DNA from: Corythucha ciliata
Taxonomy: Eukaryota > Arthropoda > Insecta > Hemiptera > Tingidae
DNA: 64,000 bases
Reading direction: 5' to 3'
NCBI GenBank assembly: GCA_038030265.1
Contig: CM075937.1
Coordinates: 31,476,198-31,540,197 of the forward strand
In this document: piece by piece, positions 58,160-64,000 of the stretch
Layout: each line of letters opens with the position of its first letter
Numbering within the stretch: the stretch's first letter is position 1
Notes under the pieces: generated by a model
Seen by the model: the letters and a program-made list of their open reading frames with translations, nothing else
Database searches by the model: none
What the model was told of the DNA's origin: nothing
Position numbers and translations under genes: made by a program

Positions 58160-58850
58160 TTATCGTCGATTACTCAACAGATCCAGAGAAGTGGTCAGAT
58201 GAAGCCACTAGGCTCATTTTGAAATGTATGGAATGGATAACTCTAGTCTAGAATCAAGCTCGTCCGGCGAAAAATATGAAAATAAGAAGACTACGTGGGC
58301 TATTATTGCAGCATCAATCAATAAGGAGAAGACAGAATAACAAAAACCTAGTACCAGTGTTCCATTCGTTACAAAACGGTTCATCCGGATTCTCTACATT
58401 AATGAAGTTATTCCCTTTATGTATTACAATGTAATGTAAAAATATGTCATATTTCCCCCAAAGCCCATTCCTTCATTTTTCCTGCCGCCACAAAGCGTGT
58501 TTGGTGGCCGAGAATTTCTAAATTCGCAACTTGTTGTTATTAGATATCAATTACGTTCCTGGAAGAACATTATTAATGGAATTGGGCATTGAACTCTCAA
58601 AGGGATGCACCCGATTTGTTCACAGACATGCTAATAAGTAAATTCTCGTTAATAAATACAAGTACTCCACACAAAAATAGACAAGTGCTCCGCTCATGCA
58701 CGTAAATAAACATGTACTTCCATTCAAAACAAACACAAAAACTACAAAACAGTCATGAGGAGGAAGGTTGTTATTAAAGAGCGCTCTCTTCCACATGTTA
58801 AAAGTCGTTCCATTTCAACCCACTCTTAGCCAGATTTTGGTTCGATCCGA
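58160..58850. other. No gene recognised
   Basis: AT-rich DNA without palindromes or exons that I can support. Confidence 0.35.
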
Positions 58851-58854
58851 GCGG

Positions 58855-58999
58855 GCTTGTGACGTCACAAGAGCGGCCCCAGAGCACTTTTGAAATGGCA
58901 AAAGGAAAACGCTATCAGTTCGTTCGTCCGTTGATTGCGCGAATATAAAGTGAATGTGAGATAATTTGCGTGTACATACTTGTTTTTCGAGAACTGCTG
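58855..58999 (+). promoter_or_regulatory. Possible promoter and untranslated first exon
   Basis: A perfect CRE-type palindrome TGACGTCA (58860) is followed by an initiator-like TCAGTT (58916) and, 80 bases on, a splice-donor-like CTG|GTGAGT near 58999. No ATG lies in the intervening stretch in a supported frame. It could be the 5' end of the gene whose last exons are at 62685-63095. This is inference only. Confidence 0.25.
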
Positions 59000-59459
59000 G
59001 TGAGTACTCTACTATTCATTATTTTATACTCTTTACTTCACGTTATGCTGACAAATTAGATTTATCATTGTGGAACACTTACTAAAAAACGAATATATTT
59101 AGGTCCGTTCCATAGTTTGAAAAGTGCTACACTAGCACTGGAATGTATAATGTATAAAACGAATGGATACGTTGTTCGAGTTCATATAGAAGTGGTTGCA
59201 CTTTTTAAAAAATGGTGTGGGCCAATATTATTTTCACTTGAAAGTGTTGAAGATTATGATAGGGAATATTAGTTTTTATGTTCACGATGGGCTTTTTCCT
59301 CTGGAGCTGCGGTATACCATTGGGGGGGGGGGCGTAGAGGTTTTGATAGTAAAGTGCATTTATTTGGTCTCGTCCGCTAATCGTGTCAAATAATCGCGAT
59401 ACATTTTGCTGATGACTTATTTAGGTCATGTAGAACAAGACCAGCCCCCAATTCTGTAA

Positions 59460-59600
59460 AGCCGCCTTCACATGCGCGCTGTGACAGCTCAAGCTTTGAG
59501 CTGCAGCCAATCAAAGAGCCGCCCGCGTTTGAATTATAATTATATTTCATTGGACACAGCTGAAAGCTGAGCTTTTTTCAGATCACATGTGAAGCCGGTT
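59460..59600. mobile_element. MITE with GCCGCCTTCACATG ends and TAA duplication
   Basis: Left AGCCGCCTTCACATG faces right CATGTGAAGCCGGTT, with TAA at 59457-59459 and 59601-59603. Inner AGCTCAAGC and GCTGAGCT are also inverted. It is related to the repeat at 43362. Confidence 0.65.
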
Positions 59601-59602
59601 TA

Positions 59603-59962
59603 ACTCTTAACGCGTGCATTAGCAAATTTTCTCAGCTGATTACCTTCAATTATTCACCTTGTTTATTTCGCTATCGCATGCGTTAGGATTAGTAAGGCAC
59701 TATAAAACCCGAGTACTGCAACACGAAAATCGGCGCCATACTTGGTCCCTCATATGATTATAATTGTCACCTGATATCATTGACAAGTAGGATATTTTTA
59801 TTTATTTCGACCGCATTCCGCGTTTGTTTGCTGCTACGATGACAATTTTTTCATTCATGATATTGTGTTTACCCTAACGACTGAGGGACCAAATATGGCG
59901 CTGAAATCCGTGTTGCAGTACCTGTGTTTTAAAGGTTCTCTAGGATTAGGAGCAACGATATA
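59603..59962. other. No gene recognised
   Basis: CGGCGCCATACTTGGTCCCTC (59730) and its inverse near 59885 (GAGGGACCAAATATGGCGC) form a further palindrome of about 210 bp, with CTGCAACACG/CGTGTTGCAG outside. It is a likely small MITE at about 59716-59924. Confidence 0.45.
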
Positions 59963-59970
59963 TATATAAC

Positions 59971-60960
59971 TAAAGCCCGGATTTATATGCAGTAAAAATC
60001 CCTTAAATATGCCATATAATATGCACTAAAAACCCCCGAAATATGCACTAAAAAACCCAAAATATGCACTAAAACCCCGAAATAAACACCAAAAAAGCTT
60101 GAAATATCAAAGGAAACCCATTTGTGCGATATTATAAATGCCGTTAACATGTGAATTTTTCATCTAAGTCCATAAATGTGGCTTTAACATTTATGTGCGT
60201 ACTTTCTTCTTGAAAATAAATACAGGACACTGACTATTAGGGACAGTAACACCCTTCTGCCCTTCTTCTTTTGAAAATTCCGCAAGAGATGAGTTATTTT
60301 CGCCTGTTCACGAAATTCAAGACCTCAAAGGCCCGAATAGTTTGTCGAAGAGGGGAGGGGAGCTCTCCCCAGAGCTGCAAAAAAACATTTGAGGCAACAT
60401 GGGGCCAATTAAGTAAAAATTAGCGCCCGCGCTATCCCACCCGTCTTGTCTAAAAACATATTACAATGCGGAGAGGACGGGTGGATAGTGCAGGCGCTAA
60501 ATTTTACTGAATTGGTCGCCAGGACCTTTCGAGAAGAAACCGTAACGTTCTTTTGCTATCGTTTGGTTGTGACACGTGGGTCCACCTTGTGAACGTAAAA
60601 CAAATTTTGTCTTCTTCTTCATCTTTGGATAGTATACCAGCTTATTTTAAAGATGGGGAAAAAATGAGCTGCTCCAAGAACGAGGCGAACCCCTTATTTA
60701 CGGAGTAAGGCGATACATACAGTGTTTTTCCCTGCTAGAAAGAAAGGCTCATATCTACAAAATTAAATGAAATTTTGCGTAATTCCTACAATAATCCTTG
60801 AAATATGCAAATTTATGCAATATTGCTCAAATATGCAGAAATATGCAGCATAAAATTTGAACCACAACATCCCAAAGACAAGATTCGGATAAGTACCTTA
60901 TCACCATGGACATATTTATTAGCAGAAAGAATATGCAATTGCATACGAATCCGGGCTCTA
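59971..60960. mobile_element. hAT-like non-autonomous transposon with TATATAAC duplication
   Basis: It starts TAAAGCCCGGATTTATATGC and ends with the inverse GCATACGAATCCGGGCTCTA. TATATAAC flanks both ends (59963-59970 and 60961-60968), an exact 8-bp duplication. Subterminal ATATGCACTAAAAACCC repeats of about 20 bp lie on the left, and AAATATGCA words on the right. It is 990 bp with no transposase frame. An inner hairpin is at 60412-60521. Confidence 0.85.
60412..60521. repeat. Hairpin inside the 990-bp hAT-like element
   Basis: AGTAAAAATTAGCGCCCGCG-CTATCCCACCCGTC faces GACGGGTGGATAG-TGCAGGCGCTAAATTTTACT. The arms are about 40 bp and the loop about 25 bp. It may be a MITE nested in the hAT element. 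Confidence 0.65.
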
Positions 60961-60968
60961 TATATAAC

Positions 60969-61156
60969 GATTGCTCATCACTGCTGATAAAGCGTAGCCA
61001 TCAAATAGGCTCCCACGTCGATGAGAGGGTGGAGTTTCAAAGTAAATACCGGAAGAGAGTTGTGTTGCCATAACGACACATGGAGAAGGACAGGGTGATT
61101 GTTTATCAGGGGACGACCTGCCCCCTCCAGGCCCATCCAGTCAGCTGTGAGCAAAG
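60969..61156. repeat. Dispersed repeat R3, copy B
   Basis: It is the second copy of 56168-56346. It begins directly after the right-hand target duplication of the hAT-like element, with an extra AATAGGCTCCCAC relative to copy A. Confidence 0.85.
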
Positions 61157-61159
61157 ATA

Positions 61160-61770
61160 TAGAACTACTGGATTGCTCACGAATGTTGAATTGTACGAGA
61201 GAAAAACGGTCTAACCTGCACCCCGTGACCTTGAGGGAGTCCGGGTTGGCGGCACATTTAAAAACTCCTTATACGTTATTCGTACAATGGGGATGAGCTC
61301 TCCAATTTTAAAAACCACAATTCAGCATGTAGGGCCTGTTCTGTATAATAAACAACAGTTGATACCAACTATTAATTACAATTTTGTCGCGGTACTATCT
61401 GAAAGAATACGGTGAACAATCCAGTCCAGTATTTCTTTATCTTTGCATCCTGCAGTACCTAATACCTACACAAACCAAAAGATTTCATACATTTTTCACA
61501 GTCCGACATTTGAAATAAAACTGAAAGGCATTAACTTCGAGTTATAATTCAAAAAATAAACTGAAATGAATAAGTAAAGAATTGGGAAACATTGCACATA
61601 AAGGTCTGGTGACGTGGCAGGATAGTGGGGGTGGGCTGGAGGGATGCGATACGTACGGAGGTTTCAGATACGCGGACTTCATCAAGGTCAACCCCCCCAA
61701 CTACTGGCTCGGATTCCCCGTCCATCGTGAGCAATCCAGTATTTCTATATCTTTGGCTGTGAGCAATCCA
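61160..61770. other. No gene recognised
   Basis: Mixed sequence with fragments related to R3 (GTGAGCAATCCAGTA near 61730 and its inverse TACTGGATTGCTCA near 61167). No exon was found. Confidence 0.35.
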
Positions 61771-61773
61771 GAG

Positions 61774-61906
61774 GGCCTATTCTCTAACAACAAGCAATAT
61801 TTTTTTCGCCAGCCATGTGTTTATTTCATTCATTTGTTTGAAGAAAATCAATGAAATAAACATATGACTTCGAAAAAGCTATTGCTTCGGAGTTAGAGAA
61901 TAAGCC
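61774..61906. mobile_element. MITE M1, copy B (inverse of 30191-30314)
   Basis: GGCCTATTCTCTAAC and GTTAGAGAATAAGCC are the ends. Its interior matches the complement of copy A through TGAAATAAACATATGACTTC. Confidence 0.85.
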
Positions 61907-62095
61907 CCCAGGTTTATATATCGTTGTTTACAGAATGGGGGGGGGGGCTATTACGAACGGCCGGGAAGGGAAGCCGACATCGGGCTAAAGAGGTTATATT
62001 TAGGTGGACTGTTATCTACCCAGCCCTCCCATGCAAATCGTGATAAGGTAACCTTTGTGTAACCTATACCTACATAAAAAAAGTTAGCCCCGATG

Positions 62096-62215
62096 TCCGG
62101 AACTCGCCGGGAAAAAATGTCTCTATATCCGTATCCAAGGACGCTGAATAAGAAATAACAGTATCCCGCCATAGCAACCGCATCTTGCGCCATTTTCTCA
62201 CGGGTTCGTAAAACC
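62096..62215. repeat. Dispersed repeat R4, copy B (inverse)
   Basis: TCCAAGGACGCTGAATAAGA and TATCCCGCCATAGCAACCGC are the complement of parts of 55141-55250. Confidence 0.75.
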
Positions 62216-62256
62216 CGGTTCACACCAGCGAGCACAGAAGAATTTTCAACTGGTTC

Positions 62257-62520
62257 TACAGGGTGTAACGGAAAAGTCTGGCATAAATGAAATGGGTGAT
62301 TCTTGGTCACATTTGGAACCAAAATGATCCTATGCACCATGGTCTGATTACTTATGGTTTTGGAGATAATCGGGGTTTTCCTAATTTTGAATGCATCCAC
62401 GGTTTTCCTAATTTTGAATGCATCCACGGTTTTCCTTAGTACTTCGTCTGTATCTGATGAAATAATGGTCTCATTGAAATTTAAAAGAACCATTGGAAAG
62501 AGCACTAAATTCTCTGTAGG
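62257..62520. mobile_element. Truncated ACAGGGTG foldback element (one arm)
   Basis: It begins TACAGGGTGTAACGGAAAAG and follows E4 closely: GAAATGGGTGATTCT, CACCATGGTC and ATTGGAAAGAGCACTAAAT occur in the same order. No inverted right arm follows. A 27-bp segment, GCATCCACGGTTTTCC plus TAATTTTGAAT, is tandemly duplicated at 62389-62440. Confidence 0.8.
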
Positions 62521-62684
62521 GTTGTAAATACGTATAATATACGGTTATCCTAAATGGCGTGCCCCAGTCCGACCAGAATAAATCGCGAAAATATATTCAA
62601 AGATTTTCTTGATTTATGCGGGTCGCCTCACACTATATTTGGAAATATCGAACATTCGCTAATTTTGTCATCTTTGATCTCCAG

Positions 62685-63095
62685 GTTCGCCAACTTGTGT
62701 TTGCTGTGGAAGGGGGGAAATATGTCAGAAATTAAGCTGGAAGGGGCAAAAAGGGAAAAAATCGGCTGCAGATTTATTTTTAGTCAAAGTGTTGACAGGT
62801 ATGTGAGTTGAAACGATCAAGAGAAAAAAGGTCCTATGTTTTTTTGTGTTTTGGTTGTAGAAACAGTTAAGAAAAAAATTCCAAATGCAGAGATGCAGCA
62901 AATTAAGGCGGCATCAATGCAATGGCTCGCACAAGCCACGCAGCGAATCCACGTGTAAGTATTAGAATTCGCACACGCGTTTCATTCACATAATATGTTA
63001 TACCGTGAAAACAATTTTGGAATCTCTTTATTGTTCTCAGAGCAAGTAAGCGACCAAAAAACGACGGCGAACGGAAAGAGTTCGGCGAAACATAA
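62685..63095 (+). CDS. 3' end of an unrecognised spliced gene
   Basis: Three exons join in phase: 62685-62798, 62861-62954, 63041-63095 (stop TAA). Each has AG at its left edge and GT at its right. The translation starts with a cysteine cluster (SPTCVCCGRGEICQKL), then a basic stretch (SWKGQKGKKSAADLFLVKVL), a probable helix (KKIPNAEMQQIKAASMQWLA) and a charged C-terminus (KRPKNDGERKEFGET). Splice sites and phases agree, so a real gene is likely. Upstream exons were not found, though a candidate 5' region is at 58855. No family is recognised; a CxxC-type metal site is possible. Confidence 0.45.
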
Positions 63096-63337
63096 TGATA
63101 GTTTGATTTTTTATTTTTTTAAAAATATTTCATATTTCGTTTTAAATATATTTTTACGCTTTTTCAACTTTTATTTTTAAGCACAGTTGGTCCTATTTCA
63201 CAGTTTACTCACCATGGAATTGATCACTGACTTGAGCATTCGTTGAAGGCCCAGACTATAAATTGATTTTCAGCAGTCGAAACCGACAGTTAGGTATCTC
63301 ATGATTTCATTGATTTCTTCTGGATCGTAAGCCCCTA

Positions 63338-63669
63338 AGGCAAATAAAATAAAAGAGACGGCTCAAAATACAATGTCAATGAAATTTTCTGGTAATTGGG
63401 TGGCCCCTTCTCCCCTGCCATATCAACGGATTTGGTTCACAAGGTTCTCATACGAAAGCGCGTTCATTTTTCATTACTCGAGTCAATTTTGGGGGCAATT
63501 GCAGCAACAGCCATGTGGTAGCGAATTTTCAACTAATTCAACCCCCTCTTTCACAACGTTCCCGTGGGCCGATTCTACTGGATCACGAACTCGACCGCAA
63601 TATTCACGCTATTGATTTTTAGACCAAATTTGGTTGCCCTAAGCCAAAAATTGCGACCGTGATCGTGCT
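63338..63669. repeat. Dispersed repeat R1, copy B
   Basis: It matches 4327-4698 in the same orientation at high identity, with a short internal deletion. It follows the stop of the unknown gene by about 240 bp. Confidence 0.85.
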
Positions 63670-64000
63670 CAACTCACTACACAAGTGTAGTGCAGCGTCC
63701 TCTCCATTAACATATGTTTCAATTCAGAAGAGGACGGGTGGAAAAACTTACACCACACGAGTGTATTGCATTGAAATGGAAAACGCCCTGAACCAAACCT
63801 TGCTCTGAGCCATTTGATTCTATCTGGGTCTCTTTTAGGCCGATATAAAAAACTTATTGGAAGTCGAAAAAGTAGTGTTTTGGCATTGTGGCACAAAACA
63901 ATATTTATAATTCTTTGTCTTACCCGTTATTGTCACTCAAGAGAGAACTGGAGACGAAGACTAGAAAGAAAAATTAACCAACCACACTATTGACAACGAC
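63670..64000. other. No gene recognised at the window end
   Basis: CACTACACAAGTGTAGTG (63675) is a short perfect palindrome, and CACACGAGTGTATTG (63754) is a related word. Nothing else is supported before the window ends. Confidence 0.3.

Noticed and set aside
61951..62505. 184-codon frame on the minus strand
   Set aside because: It runs across repeat R4 and the truncated ACAGGGTG element, and its repeated KTVDAFKIR phrase is the 27-bp tandem duplication.
1..64000. CRISPR array or bacterial operon
   Set aside because: The short repeats are too diverged, have no identical repeats with unique spacers, and all clear genes are spliced animal genes.

Overview
The window is AT-rich nuclear DNA from an animal. 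Its genes have GT-AG introns, and one is a syntrophin, a family confined to animals. Short introns, small gene bodies and many miniature DNA transposons would fit an arthropod, but nothing in the sequence fixes the taxon.

Four genes could be read exon by exon with reading phases that close. (1) A BUB1/BUBR1-type spindle-checkpoint kinase, + strand, 9046-12578; its N-terminal exons were not found. (2) A beta-type syntrophin, - strand, 29599-22100, with a 5.9 kb repeat-filled intron. (3) DMAP1, a SANT-domain subunit of the NuA4/TIP60 and SRCAP complexes, - strand, 44153-35815, with a 6.8 kb intron. (4) TSR3, the 18S rRNA aminocarboxypropyl transferase, + strand, 44289-45136, divergent from DMAP1 across 135 bp. 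A fifth gene (53651-54868, +) is a shortened and strongly diverged relative of the heme A synthase COX15, still fully open over four exons. The 3' end of an unrecognised spliced gene lies at 62685-63095 (+). A lone acidic exon (45780-45664, -) and a frameshifted SWIM-finger-like relic (46590-46905, +) are weaker calls.

Most of the rest is repetitive, in three layers. The first is long blocks of degenerate repeats of about 30 bp (640-1780, 13480-14415, 17940-18500, 24420-25500, 27100-27780, 30600-32030, 34860-35680, 38930-39430, 41930-43060), present in both orientations. The second is large foldback elements of 1.4-2 kb. Four complete ones and one fragment end in ACAGGGTG/CACCCTGT or a one-base variant, and several share internal motifs; one of them is nested inside a different foldback element. 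The third is short non-autonomous transposons: two hAT-like elements with exact 8-bp target duplications, PIF/Harbinger-like MITEs with TAA duplications, and a tRNA-derived SINE with its own target duplication. A 5'-truncated non-LTR retrotransposon carrying an RNase H domain and a poly(A) tail sits in the DMAP1 intron.

Layout: 1-5.7 kb repeats and two foldback elements; 7.5-8.0 kb tandem repeat; 9-12.6 kb BUB1; 13.5-20 kb repeats with nested foldbacks; 22-29.6 kb syntrophin; 30-35.7 kb repeats; 35.8-45.1 kb DMAP1/TSR3; 46-47 kb relics; 47-49.7 kb featureless; 49.7-50.8 kb GC-rich island; 51.4-52.5 kb inverted tandem array; 53.6-54.9 kb COX15-like gene; 55-64 kb repeats, hAT elements and the unknown gene.
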